Shown here piece after piece: positions 24,145 to 33,654 of a stretch of DNA of 64,000 nt. A program made the translations under genes and the position numbers. Position 1 is the stretch's first letter; the number at the start of each line of letters is the position of its first letter. The DNA is from Algoriphagus resistens. Its GTDB lineage: Bacteria; Bacteroidota; Bacteroidia; Cytophagales; Cyclobacteriaceae. Location of the stretch: assembly GCF_001442615.1 (NCBI RefSeq), contig NZ_LMXN01000004.1, positions 1 to 64,000 of the forward strand. Direction: 5' to 3'. The notes below the pieces were generated by a model, which was not told the DNA's origin, did no database searches, and saw only the letters and a program-made list of their open reading frames with translations.

Positions 24145-26571
24145 CTAGCTATCCAACCTTTCAACTGCTTTTTCAATTGAAATTCCTCTGCCGAGAATCT
24201 CTGTAAAAAGATCAGGGTACTTTTTAATTCTATCCTTGACCGTAAATATGGTGAAGTCATTCTTATCGAGTTTGCCATTCACTTCCTTCCATAACAACGG
24301 AGTGGAAACAGTGGCTCCCGGCTTAGGACGTACGCAATAGACAGCAGCAAGTGTCTGTCCTGGACGATTTTGCAGATAATCCAGATAGATTCTTCCTTTT
24401 CTGGCTTTGAGCGGTCTTTCCATCGTGGTGAGCTTTGGCAACCGCTCCTGGATGATTGTGCACAAAAGCCTACAAAAATCCCTCCCTTCCCCAAATGTAT
24501 AATTTGCTCCCAACGGAATGTATATGTGAAGCCCGCTTGAACCTGAGGTTTTGCAGTACCCCTCCACCCTGATATCACTTAGGAGTTGATGGAAAGCCTG
24601 AGCAACTTCTATCACTTCTTTAAAATTGTTCTTGTCTGAAGGATCCAGATCCACAACGATGTAATCGGGCCTATCCAATGAACTGATTCTCGCGTTCCAC
24701 GGGTTTAGTTCTATGCAACCAAGATTTGCCATATAAATCAGTGTGGCCTCATTTTGACAAAGCATGTAATCAATGTCCTTCTCAGAAGATTCTGAGAAGA
24801 TGCCAGTAGTCTCAATCCAATCAGGGTAACCTTCAGGTGTATCTTTTTGGTAGAACCCATCTTTGTCGATGCCATTGGGGTGACGGTGGAGATTTTGCGG
24901 ACGGTCTTTCAGGAAGGGCAAAATGTATTCGGAGATCGAAATATAATAGTCGATCAAATCGTATTTGGTGATCCCTTCCTTCGGCCAAAGTGGCTTCTCC
25001 AGATTACTTACTGGAACATTGATTCCATCAATTTCGAGGGAATTAGCTGAACTTCGGCTGGATTCTCCCAGGGTTTCAGGGCTTTCGATTTTTAAATCCT
25101 GAGGAAACTTATCATTTCGCAGACTCTTGAAAACGGGCTGACGAAGTCGTTTGTTTTCAGTCCATTCCGCAAAGGCCACTTCTGCTACCAGCACTGGATG
25201 TAGCCACACAGCCTTCCTTCCATTGAGGTTGATTTTGTCAGTAAAAGGTGAGTTTGTCTTCCTAATTTTATCAAACTGAGAAATTAATTCCCGTTGGTTT
25301 TTAATAGAAAAACCTGTACCACAATTCCCCACATAAATCAATTCTCCCTTTTGATGCAATCCCAAAATCAAAGACCCAAAAGGCCGGTTCTCTGATTTGG
25401 TGTAGCCGCAGATGATTGTTTCTATACTTTCCTGTGTCTTGAATTTCATCCAAACTTCCGTCCGAGCGCCTGGGTAATAGAAAGAATCAGCTTTCTTTCC
25501 GATGATTCCTTCCAGCCCTTTCTGTTTCACTTCTTCGAAAAAAGCTTTTCCCCCTCCCACTATATGCTCACTATAACGTATGTGGGGCAACCCCTTGACC
25601 AAGGTTTGGAGTAACTCTTTTCGTTCTTCCAGCTTGAAATGAACAGTACTATGGCCATCCAAATAGAGTAAATCAAAAACCACATAAACCAGCTCCCCTT
25701 TGGGGTCATCTGAATAATGCTGTAGCCATTGGAAATTTGAAATACCGTTCTCATCCAAACTCACCACTTCCCCATCGAGAATAGCACTTTTGGGAAGTTG
25801 CTTTAAGCTTTCAATAAGCGTAGGATACGTATCAGAATAATCCACCCCTGTACGGGAATAGAGTGCAGTGGAACTGGAGGAGTGGTTACAAATCATCCTA
25901 TAGCCATCCCATTTGATCTCATAAAGCCAGTTTTTGGAAGGACTGAACTTCAAATCTTTACTCGAGGAAGCCAGCATAGGCGACACTTGATGTTTCAACG
26001 TAACTGCCCTTCCAGGTTTGGTTCTCTCCTCTGCTTTGGTCTCACCCAGATGAAGATTTGCATCATATTCCATGTCTGTGGCAAACTCATCCTTCTTTTT
26101 GATCAAAAGCCACTGGGGCTGCTTGCCTTCAAACCGGGTTCTGACCAAAGCAAAATCCCCCCTTAACTTGGTTCCGAAGAACGTTATCTTCAGGTCTCCT
26201 TCTTCAAACATCTTAAGGGCAGCGTCCTTGCTGTCCGACATGGGTTCATAAGTTCCCGAATCCCAAATGGCCATTTCCCCTGCTCCATAATTTCCCTTGG
26301 GAATGGTTCCCTGGAAGTCCAGGTATTTGAGAGGATGATCTTCTGTCTGCACTGCCAGTCGTTTATCTCCCGCGTTCAGTGAAGGTCCTTTGGGTACGGC
26401 CCAGCTTTTCAGCACCCCGTCCATTTCCAGTCTTAAATCGAAATGGAGGCGGCTTGCATCATGGCGTTGCACTACAAACCGAAGTTTACCTACTTGCTGA
26501 CCAAGGTCACCTCTGGGTTCATTTGTTTTCTTGAAATCACGTTTCTTATTGTATTCTTCCAATGCCATCAC
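24145..26571 (-). CDS. ligD: DNA ligase D (LigD), multi-domain NHEJ ligase
   Basis: 808 residues. The start is GTG 26571 (four-base overlap with ku, GTGA) or ATG 26568. Domain order is phosphoesterase, ligase, polymerase. The PE domain (about 1-165) has RHDASRLHFDLRLEMDG. The ATP-dependent ligase (about 200-500) has the adenylation Lys in YEIKWDGYRMI (about 223) and DGEVVSLDENG. The primase-like polymerase (about 520-800) has DYIVVDLDPSD and HIYIPLG. It repairs double-strand breaks with Ku. It is last in the DAG kinase-ku-ligD operon. Confidence 0.97.
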   Translation of the reverse strand: MMALEEYNKKRDFKKTNEPRGDLGQQVGKLRFVVQRHDASRLHFDLRLEMDGVLKSWAVPKGPSLNAGDKRLAVQTEDHPLKYLDFQGTIPKGNYGAGEMAIWDSGTYEPMSDSKDAALKMFEEGDLKITFFGTKLRGDFALVRTRFEGKQPQWLLIKKKDEFATDMEYDANLHLGETKAEERTKPGRAVTLKHQVSPMLASSSKDLKFSPSKNWLYEIKWDGYRMICNHSSSSTALYSRTGVDYSDTYPTLIESLKQLPKSAILDGEVVSLDENGISNFQWLQHYSDDPKGELVYVVFDLLYLDGHSTVHFKLEERKELLQTLVKGLPHIRYSEHIVGGGKAFFEEVKQKGLEGIIGKKADSFYYPGARTEVWMKFKTQESIETIICGYTKSENRPFGSLILGLHQKGELIYVGNCGTGFSIKNQRELISQFDKIRKTNSPFTDKINLNGRKAVWLHPVLVAEVAFAEWTENKRLRQPVFKSLRNDKFPQDLKIESPETLGESSRSSANSLEIDGINVPVSNLEKPLWPKEGITKYDLIDYYISISEYILPFLKDRPQNLHRHPNGIDKDGFYQKDTPEGYPDWIETTGIFSESSEKDIDYMLCQNEATLIYMANLGCIELNPWNARISSLDRPDYIVVDLDPSDKNNFKEVIEVAQAFHQLLSDIRVEGYCKTSGSSGLHIYIPLGANYTFGEGRDFCRLLCTIIQERLPKLTTMERPLKARKGRIYLDYLQNRPGQTLAAVYCVRPKPGATVSTPLLWKEVNGKLDKNDFTIFTVKDRIKKYPDLFTEILGRGISIEKAVERLDS

Positions 26572-27338
26572 GATGCTTTTTTACGTTTTTCCAAACTTGC
26601 CTTTAACTGGGCCATCAGATCTTTGGCAGGCGTATCCTTGGGCTCAAACTTCTTGACAACAGCCTTCTTTCCTTTTGATTTTGCCTTTATCACTTTCATT
26701 AGTTGCTTAGTATACTGGTCTTTATACTTCGAGGGGTCAAATTTTTCGCTGTATTGGCTGATGAGGGACTGCGCCATTTCCACTTCTTTTTTAGTGGCTT
26801 TGGAACTGGAAATTTTTAGCTCTGAAGGACTCCGGATTTCATCCGAAAACCTGATGACATGTAGAACCAATGCATTTTCATACACCCCGATCAGACTGAG
26901 GTTTTCTTTTTGGCGCATCACAAAGGTGGCCAGCCCCAGTTTATTTGTCTTTTTCAATGCATCGCGCAAAAGATTATAAGCCTTGCCACCTCCCTTCTGG
27001 GGTTCAAGGAAATAGGGTTTTTTAAACAACATATCTGCAACATCTGCTTCATCCACAAAAGCTTCGATTTCCACGACCTTGCTTTTTTTGGCATTTGCCT
27101 GGTCAAAATCCTCGTCATCCAGAATAATGTATCTGTCGTCAATTCTATAGCCTTTGACTATGTCCTTCCATTCCACCTCCTTGCCGGATTTCTCATTTAT
27201 GCGCTGATACCGGATCCTGGCATGATCTTTCGAATCGAGCATATCCAGATCTATCCTTCTGCTTTGGGAAGCTGAATACATTTTGATCGGGATATTGACC
27301 AATCCAAAACCTAAGGAGCCATTCCATATTGATTTCAT
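26568..27338 (-). CDS. ku: Ku protein, non-homologous end joining
   Basis: 256 residues, the usual size of bacterial Ku. It starts MKSIWNGSLGFGLVNIPIKMYSA, the family hallmark, and contains the beta-barrel ring (RIDLDMLDSKDHARIRYQRINEKSGKEV). A Lys-rich C-terminal tail ends KASLEKRKKAS. Ku homodimers hold broken ends and recruit LigD. It overlaps the upstream DAG kinase-like gene by four bases and ligD by four, so the three are tightly coupled. Confidence 0.97.
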   Translation of the reverse strand: MKSIWNGSLGFGLVNIPIKMYSASQSRRIDLDMLDSKDHARIRYQRINEKSGKEVEWKDIVKGYRIDDRYIILDDEDFDQANAKKSKVVEIEAFVDEADVADMLFKKPYFLEPQKGGGKAYNLLRDALKKTNKLGLATFVMRQKENLSLIGVYENALVLHVIRFSDEIRSPSELKISSSKATKKEVEMAQSLISQYSEKFDPSKYKDQYTKQLMKVIKAKSKGKKAVVKKFEPKDTPAKDLMAQLKASLEKRKKAS

Positions 27339-28243
27339 GATTTGTTGGATTTAGAGTTATTGTTTTTCAAAATCTTCAACTGATGCTCTGCCAATGAAAT
27401 CTTCACTGTTGGAATTTCTTCATAGAGCGTCTGATGTTCAAACAATTCATCATCCACGTGAAAAGGCAGATGGGTCGAGATCTCGATTTTTTTGGCTTTG
27501 ATAGTTTTAAAAGGACTAGGTATCTGGCTCTTTTTTTGAGCCTTCAGAAATTCTTTCAATACTTTCTTTTGATCTTCCTTGATCAGCATCACGTCCAGGA
27601 AATCATCACTATGATCAGCAGTTGGCGCCAATTCAAGCTGAGGCCCCAACTGTTTTGTATTCATGATTTCTATCCAGATGTATTCACCTGAATAGTCTTT
27701 TTTGTCCAGCTCTATTCTGTAAGAATGTACAGGAAGTTCATTTTCAAGCTTGATCAGGTTTTTGATTCCAAAATCGACCTTTTTATCTTCATTGCCTTTC
27801 ATTTTCTTGTTCCTGTCCTTCCGAAGCAGCAATGCTGTGAATATCCCCCAGCCTATGCCTTCCACAAACCACCCCTTTCCTTCTTTGGTTTTATATTCAC
27901 CTATGCTGAGGTATCGATATTCTTTTTTCCGGTACTGGTCCACTATGTTCTTGTAATAATCTGTCAGATCCAGACTTCCTGCGATATTATTGGCATTACC
28001 AAAAGGAAGAATTGCTATGGGACATTTGGTATCATGCAGCTGTAACAACGTCTTTTCCACCGTGCCATCGCCTCCTGCGACCATAATCAGGTCGTAACTT
28101 AGTTCCAGCACTTTTTCATACCCATCTTCCTTACAATTTTGGGCAAGCACACTCGCGCCTTGCTTTTCAAGTGATTTTGTAATCCTGGTTAGCGGAAATT
28201 CTTCATTTCCGGCTTTTGGGTTATAGAGCAATATGATCTTCAT
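27335..28243 (-). CDS. Diacylglycerol/lipid kinase-family protein
   Basis: 302 residues with the DAGK catalytic fold: nucleotide loop YNPKAGNEEF (about 7-16), GGDGTVEKTLLQL (about 57-69) and LPFGNANNIAGSL (about 80-92). The C-terminal domain has HVDDE (about 262-266). Such enzymes phosphorylate lipid alcohols or related substrates at the membrane. It is the first gene of the ku-ligD operon, overlapping ku by four bases (ATGA). A lipid kinase with NHEJ genes is unexpected; the link could be simple co-regulation in stress. Confidence 0.88.
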   Translation of the reverse strand: MKIILLYNPKAGNEEFPLTRITKSLEKQGASVLAQNCKEDGYEKVLELSYDLIMVAGGDGTVEKTLLQLHDTKCPIAILPFGNANNIAGSLDLTDYYKNIVDQYRKKEYRYLSIGEYKTKEGKGWFVEGIGWGIFTALLLRKDRNKKMKGNEDKKVDFGIKNLIKLENELPVHSYRIELDKKDYSGEYIWIEIMNTKQLGPQLELAPTADHSDDFLDVMLIKEDQKKVLKEFLKAQKKSQIPSPFKTIKAKKIEISTHLPFHVDDELFEHQTLYEEIPTVKISLAEHQLKILKNNNSKSNKS

Positions 28244-28308
28244 GAGGTATATGGTATAAAAGTCCTGCCTGCTATTTGCATGCTAAAAGGAAACCAAACT
28301 GACTAATT

Positions 28309-29046
28309 ATGAATATTTTGATCACAAATGACGACGGGGTCTATAGTCCGGGGATTTTAGAGTTGGCCGAAGTTGCTGCTGAATTTGGTGATGTGCGTAT
28401 CGTAGCTCCGGACGTAGAACAATCTTCCATGGGACATGCCGTGACTGCCACCCGACCCCTATCTTACCGTAAAACTAAGATTGGAGATTTCAATGCCTAT
28501 CGCGTAAATGGAACTCCGGCTGATTGTGTCTCCTTGGGGAGCTTTCATTGGGAGAAAGTAGATGCAGTACTTTCCGGTATCAACTTAGGGCCAAATCTTG
28601 GCAACTCTATGTGGCACTCCGGGACTCTGGCTGGCGCAAAACAAGCTGCTTTGCTGGGAATAAAGGGTATTGCACTAAGCACTCCCACCCAAAAGGAGGA
28701 ATATAATTTTTCCCATATCAGGCCTTATGCAAGAGAAGTGGTCTCCTACTTACTTGGTCAAGAAGGCCCTAAACTAGTGAATGTGAATTTCCCTTTTAAG
28801 CCTAAAGGAATCACTTGGACACGGCAGTCTGTCCGTCAATACGATGGGCTTGTAAAGCCTTCAGAAGATCCAATGGGCAGAAAGCATTTTTGGTTTACGG
28901 TTGTACCTCTGGAACCTGCTGAAGAAGGCACTGATCGATATGCGATAGAAAATAATCTGGTCTCCCTTACACCTTTACGATTGGATCTGACAGATGAATC
29001 CCAGCTCGTCAAACTTTCTGGGATGAATATTTTTAAGGGAAAATGA
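28309..29046 (+). CDS. surE: 5'/3'-nucleotidase SurE
   Basis: Dephosphorylates nucleoside monophosphates and aids stationary-phase survival. 245 residues. Metal ligands D8 and D9 in ILITNDDGVYSPG; APDVEQSSMGHAVT (about 36-49, metal-ligand Ser in this stretch); and SGINLGPNLGNSMWHSGTLAGA (about 87-108, Asn ligand). Divergent from the DAG kinase gene with a 65-base gap. Confidence 0.95.
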   Translation: MNILITNDDGVYSPGILELAEVAAEFGDVRIVAPDVEQSSMGHAVTATRPLSYRKTKIGDFNAYRVNGTPADCVSLGSFHWEKVDAVLSGINLGPNLGNSMWHSGTLAGAKQAALLGIKGIALSTPTQKEEYNFSHIRPYAREVVSYLLGQEGPKLVNVNFPFKPKGITWTRQSVRQYDGLVKPSEDPMGRKHFWFTVVPLEPAEEGTDRYAIENNLVSLTPLRLDLTDESQLVKLSGMNIFKGK

Positions 29047-29375
29047 CACACAATGGGTGGGGTGAATTTTTCCTAGATGTTGTACAGAATTCTACAATTA
29101 GCAGGAAGCCTTCTCGCCCTCACTTCCATTTAAGCTCTTTCCCAAAGAAATACGAAAATTCCGGAACATATCAGGAGAAAGCCTTCAAAATCCGCAGTAA
29201 AAATCTATCCCGATGAATTTTCAGCCGTAAGTAAGAAAAACCAGGTCCCTCATCAAGCCTTGATTTTGCCACTTGAAAAAATGAAAACTGCAAGCAAATG
29301 ACCTGACCACGGAAGGGGGAAAGATTGCAGGTTCGGTTTTAGTACTCACAGGCAGAACAGTCAACCAATTCTTAT
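29047..29375. other. Intergenic region, no gene recognised
   Basis: 329 bases between surE and the SbnA-like gene. Short open stretches are present but I recognise no protein. It shares AGCAGGAAGCC (29099-29109) and AATACGAAAA (about 29148-29157) with the gap after 61903, in the same order, which may mark a common degraded repeat; the resemblance is weak. Confidence 0.3.
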
Positions 29376-30359
29376 ATGACCAATACACATCAGCCTTGGT
29401 ATTCCAGAATTTTGGATACAGTAGGACATACTCCATTAGTTAGATTAAACAGGTTATTTTCAGAAAGCCATCAGCGGATTTTTGCAAAAATGGAATCCTT
29501 TAATCCGGGAGGAAGTATCAAAGACCGCACGGCCTTACAGCTTATTACCCATGCGATGGAAAACGGAAAACTGAAGGAAGGTGATACTGTCGTAGAGTCC
29601 AGCTCTGGGAATATGGCTATTGGACTGGCACAAACCTGCAAGTATTTCGGCCTAAAGCTCGAAGTAGTAGTTGATCCAATGATCAATAACCAGAATATAA
29701 AAATCATAAAGGCTTATGGCGGGAGAATCAATTTCGTAGATTCTCCGGCACAGAAAGGAGGTTACCTGCAAGCCAGACTTGACAGAGTTCAAGAAATACT
29801 GGCCTCAAACCCTAGAAGCTTCTGGACAAACCAATATGGCAATAATCAAAATCCTGCCACCCATAGGCAAACCATGCATGAAATAGTAAAAGACTTAGGC
29901 GAAGCCCCTGATTATCTTTTTGCTGCCACCAGCACCTGCGGAACACTGATGGGATGCGCTGAATACATTAAGAAACATGGCCTGAAAACCAAGGTAATCG
30001 CAGTAGATGCTGAAGGAAGCGTGATTTTCGGAACGTCCGCCGGTGATCGCAAAATCCCAGGTCATGGAGCAGGCAGAGCATCCCAATTCCTCGACAAAGA
30101 GCTAATTCATTCCTATGTCAAAATAGATGACCAGGAATGCATAAAGGGATGCCATAAACTACTTGATTCTGAAGCGATTCTATGTGGCGGATCTTCAGGG
30201 GCAGTTGTTTATGCCTGTCAAAAGCTGATTTCCTCCATTCCCTATGGTGCAACCATTGCTATGATATTATGCGACCGTGGGGAAAGATACCTCGATACGA
30301 TATACAATGAGGACTGGGTAAAAAAAAATATCACTACCTGTGAGACAGTTCTGATTTAA
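29376..30359 (+). CDS. SbnA-like PLP-dependent synthase (cysteine synthase superfamily)
   Basis: 327 residues. Fold-type II PLP enzyme: cofactor Lys49 in NPGGSIKDRTALQ, substrate-binding SSSGNMAIGLA (about 72-82), phosphate loop GGSSGAVVY near the C-terminus. It is closest by eye to SbnA, which makes N-(2-amino-2-carboxyethyl)-L-glutamate from O-phosphoserine and glutamate on the way to diaminopropionate; ordinary CysK has TSGNTG here. No sbnB-type dehydrogenase follows; an FAD/NAD(P) protein does. It starts a four-gene operon with a PLP decarboxylase-like gene and DUF3891. The product is unknown. Confidence 0.8.
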   Translation: MTNTHQPWYSRILDTVGHTPLVRLNRLFSESHQRIFAKMESFNPGGSIKDRTALQLITHAMENGKLKEGDTVVESSSGNMAIGLAQTCKYFGLKLEVVVDPMINNQNIKIIKAYGGRINFVDSPAQKGGYLQARLDRVQEILASNPRSFWTNQYGNNQNPATHRQTMHEIVKDLGEAPDYLFAATSTCGTLMGCAEYIKKHGLKTKVIAVDAEGSVIFGTSAGDRKIPGHGAGRASQFLDKELIHSYVKIDDQECIKGCHKLLDSEAILCGGSSGAVVYACQKLISSIPYGATIAMILCDRGERYLDTIYNEDWVKKNITTCETVLI

Positions 30360-30392
30360 ACTCGGACTGACGCTGGAATAAAATACATCAAA

Positions 30393-32204
30393 ATGACCGA
30401 AAAGACTGTATTAGATAAAATCGCATTCATTGGCCTTGGCCCTAAAGGGTTATATGGATTGGAACGATTGCTTGCAAATTTAGCTATGCTTAAAGATGCT
30501 TATCCGGTCGAGATCCATTTGTTTAATAAATCAGATTCTTTTGGCGCGGGAGATATTTATAATCCAGACCAGCCTTCTTACCTATTAATGAACTATGCGA
30601 ATGGATTCATAAATATGTGGCCTGAAGAAGAGCCAAAACCCATAGTTTCACAACCCCAATCTTTTGTAGACTGGTTAAAAACCCATTCCGAAGAATTCCC
30701 GGAAGCAAATACCAGTACTTATTCTTCCCGCGCCACAGTGGGCAGGTATCTTTCTGAAGGATTTGAAGATCTTCTCAGAAGATGCCCCAGTGAAGTATCT
30801 ATCCTAACGCATGTAGGTGAGGTGACTGCTATTCAGAAACATGGGGACACATATAATCTTCTATTCCGAAATTCTGCCGCAGCATTAAAAAGTGAAATCC
30901 AGGGCTTCCGAACTATTCTGATCGCCACTGGCCATCCTTGTGTCAATGATCCGGAATCACTTTTCCGCCGCAATCATGTGGATTTCATATATCCTGTAAA
31001 TCGGAGACTTAAAAATATTCCACCGGGCGTAAAAGTAGCCATCAAAGGAATGGGACTGACTTTCATTGATGCCGTTTTGGCGTTGACAGAAGGTAGAAAA
31101 GGCAAATTCGATGTAGATGAAAACGGAAGTATATCCTATACCAAATCGGGTTTTGAACCTGGCAGAATCTATCCATTTTCAAAATCGGGTTTGTCTATGA
31201 TCCCCCGCGGAAATACCGGAGACATCCTCCCTTACAAGCCATTTTATTTTCGGGAAGAATCCTTAGAGTCTATAGCTCCCTTAGATGGCAAATACGATTT
31301 TGAGAAACAGCTTTTGCCGCTAATCGAAAAGGAATTTACGACAGTATATTACAGCAAAAAGTTCAGTGAAAATGGTCAGAAGCTTTTCCTATACAAAGAT
31401 TTCATGCTAGTAGAATCACAGATTAAACGCTTCCATAAACTTTTCCCAAAAACTGAACGATTTGATTTCCACAGTTTTCTGGAAAAACCATTTTCACAGA
31501 CAAACCTACATTCTGACACACTTGGATTTATTCAGAAAGGTATTCACGAAGCGGAGATCGGTGTGAATCAAAGTGCTTTTGCTGCAGTAGCAGATCTATG
31601 GAGACATCTCAGTGTTTTTTTTAATGAACTCTACAAATTCGGGGGACTAACGCCCCAATCCCAACAGGTCTTTCTCGAAAAATATGCAGGTCATTTGAAT
31701 AGAACCTCCTATGGTCCACCGATTCTAACCATGAAAAAAATACTCGCTCTGGCAGAAGCTGGAATAATTGATTTCTCCTTCTCTAAAAACCCTCAGATTT
31801 CCACAGCTGACACCTTCTCTCTGAAAATAAATGGACAGAAAACTATGTCAGTTGAGTATATGGTGGATGCCAGAATACCTAAGGTTCAACTGCATCCTTG
31901 TGCGGGGGAATTATATAAAAACATGCTGGCAGAACAGCTCATATTTCCCTATGTAAACAAACAGGAAGGGCATTTGGATTTTAGACCTGGGTGCCCTGCA
32001 ATCAATGAAAAAGGACATCCAGTAGACGAAACCGGGATGGCAAATGAAGCAATCACCTTTGCAGGCACGCCTACTGAAGGACTCACCTACGATAATGATA
32101 CCCTGTCCAGAAAAAGGAATGATTTCGTCAGTAACTGGGCGAAAGAGCTGATGCAGCCTATGATATCCTTACAGTCAGAACCCCGATTCAACCCTACCTA
32201 TTGA
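30393..32204 (+). CDS. FAD/NAD(P)-binding protein (COG4529-like)
   Basis: 603 residues. The N-terminal dinucleotide-binding loop (IAFIGLGPKGLYGLERL, about 11-27) is Gly-rich but its first motif is GLGPKG rather than the classic GxGxxG. YNPDQPSYLLMNYANGFINMW (about 57-77) and a second Rossmann part (ILIATGHPCVNDPESLF and VAIKGMGLTFIDAVLALTEG, about 170-230) match the FAD-NAD(P)-binding family related to ornithine/lysine N-hydroxylases. Such proteins appear in siderophore-like clusters. It sits 33 bases after the SbnA-like gene and its stop overlaps the next start, so it is co-translated. The reaction is not known. Confidence 0.8.
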   Translation: MTEKTVLDKIAFIGLGPKGLYGLERLLANLAMLKDAYPVEIHLFNKSDSFGAGDIYNPDQPSYLLMNYANGFINMWPEEEPKPIVSQPQSFVDWLKTHSEEFPEANTSTYSSRATVGRYLSEGFEDLLRRCPSEVSILTHVGEVTAIQKHGDTYNLLFRNSAAALKSEIQGFRTILIATGHPCVNDPESLFRRNHVDFIYPVNRRLKNIPPGVKVAIKGMGLTFIDAVLALTEGRKGKFDVDENGSISYTKSGFEPGRIYPFSKSGLSMIPRGNTGDILPYKPFYFREESLESIAPLDGKYDFEKQLLPLIEKEFTTVYYSKKFSENGQKLFLYKDFMLVESQIKRFHKLFPKTERFDFHSFLEKPFSQTNLHSDTLGFIQKGIHEAEIGVNQSAFAAVADLWRHLSVFFNELYKFGGLTPQSQQVFLEKYAGHLNRTSYGPPILTMKKILALAEAGIIDFSFSKNPQISTADTFSLKINGQKTMSVEYMVDARIPKVQLHPCAGELYKNMLAEQLIFPYVNKQEGHLDFRPGCPAINEKGHPVDETGMANEAITFAGTPTEGLTYDNDTLSRKRNDFVSNWAKELMQPMISLQSEPRFNPTY

Positions 32205-33643
32205 TGATGACCAACCTACCTACACTGACCCCAATTACATCGCTATGGATGCATCAACTCATGGGGGATAAGAGCATTTTGAATGCACTGGTACACAAGT
32301 ATGGCTCTCCAGTGAACATTCACCATACCGACTCGATGGAGGAAAACTACAATTCTTACTATAACGTTTTTGCAGAACTTGAGCTCAAACACAAGATTTT
32401 CTTTGCCAGAAAAGCCAACAAGACCAAAGTCGTGACCCAAAAGGCTTACGCCTTAGGAATGGGGATAGATACAGCCAGCCTGCAAGAATACACCCAGTGC
32501 CTGGATATGGGGATTCCCGCTTCAGCGTTGATCGTAACAGCCGCCGTAAAAAACAGGAGGCTCGTAGAAAAGGCAGTGCACCATGGCAGCTTACTCATTT
32601 TGGACAATAAAGATGAGTGCGAATTGGTGCAGGCAGTTGCGCAAGAGCAACATAAGAAGGCAATAGTCGGCTTTCGGATAAGCGGGTTCTTTCTGAATGA
32701 AAAAAGACTGTATAGCAGATTCGGATTTGATTTGTTGGCTATTACTGAATTCATCACTGCCAATTTAATAGAATCAGATAACTATAAGCTATTGGAATAT
32801 CACGGACTCCACTTCCACTTGAACGGATATTCCATTGAAGAGCGGAAATTTGCTTTAACGCAGTGCCTGGCATTTGCACAGCTTCTCTCCAAAAAGGGTT
32901 TAAGAACAGATTTCATAGACATCGGAGGCGGAATCCTGATGAATTATTTGAAAAATAAAGCTGAATGGGACCATTTCAACCTGCAGCTCCGCAAAGCAAT
33001 CGGCGAAAAAACCACAGAGATAACATTCGAAAACCAAGGTCTGGGGCTGGAAGTAGTGAACGGAGTCCTACAGGGAGAATTGAAAACATATCCATTCTGG
33101 AGCCCTGTTACCAAAGGGAATTTCGTACGCAAAATCCTCAGCCATCAAACTCACACTGGAGAAACGCTAGGGGATATTTCCAAAAAACTTGGCATAGAAA
33201 TCCGTATAGAGCCCGGCAGATCCCTACTGGACCAAGTAGGGCTAACGATAGCCAAAGTAGCCTTCCGCAAGCTGGACTCCAGAGATAACTGGCTGGTAGG
33301 GTTGGAAATGAATATGACGCAGCTGCTGAGTGGAAGCGCCGATTTTCTGGTGGATCCGGTTGTTCTATACCAGGAACAGGATTTTGAAGGAGAACCTGTA
33401 GCTGTATTCTTTACCGGGGCATACTGTCTGGAACGGGATATCATTTTGAAACGAAAAATCGCATTGCCAAAGCTTCCCAAAATCGGAGACTTAGTGATAT
33501 TCATCAATACAGCCGGGTACATGATGCATTTTTTCGAGTCAAGTGCCCACCTTTTTCCACTGGCTACCAACCTGGTCTGGAATCGAACTGTAGAAAACGG
33601 AAAAATAGATTTAGCTCATTTTCAGAATGACGAAAACCTCTAA
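32204..33643 (+). CDS. Y4yA-family PLP-dependent decarboxylase-like protein
   Basis: About 480 residues. TTG 32201, ATG 32204 and ATG 32207 are all possible starts; ATG 32204 overlaps the previous stop by one base (TGATG). Fold-type III decarboxylase (alanine racemase/ODC-DapDC fold): cofactor Lys in KIFFARKANKTKVV (about 63-76), HGLHFHLNG (about 200-208), DIGGGILMNYL (about 237-247) and VFFTGAYCLERD (about 404-415). It resembles the rhizobial Y4yA proteins and SbnH more than lysine or arginine decarboxylases. The substrate is probably the product of the SbnA-like enzyme, by position. Confidence 0.8.
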   Translation: MMTNLPTLTPITSLWMHQLMGDKSILNALVHKYGSPVNIHHTDSMEENYNSYYNVFAELELKHKIFFARKANKTKVVTQKAYALGMGIDTASLQEYTQCLDMGIPASALIVTAAVKNRRLVEKAVHHGSLLILDNKDECELVQAVAQEQHKKAIVGFRISGFFLNEKRLYSRFGFDLLAITEFITANLIESDNYKLLEYHGLHFHLNGYSIEERKFALTQCLAFAQLLSKKGLRTDFIDIGGGILMNYLKNKAEWDHFNLQLRKAIGEKTTEITFENQGLGLEVVNGVLQGELKTYPFWSPVTKGNFVRKILSHQTHTGETLGDISKKLGIEIRIEPGRSLLDQVGLTIAKVAFRKLDSRDNWLVGLEMNMTQLLSGSADFLVDPVVLYQEQDFEGEPVAVFFTGAYCLERDIILKRKIALPKLPKIGDLVIFINTAGYMMHFFESSAHLFPLATNLVWNRTVENGKIDLAHFQNDENL

Positions 33644-33654
33644 ATGGCTCCAAA

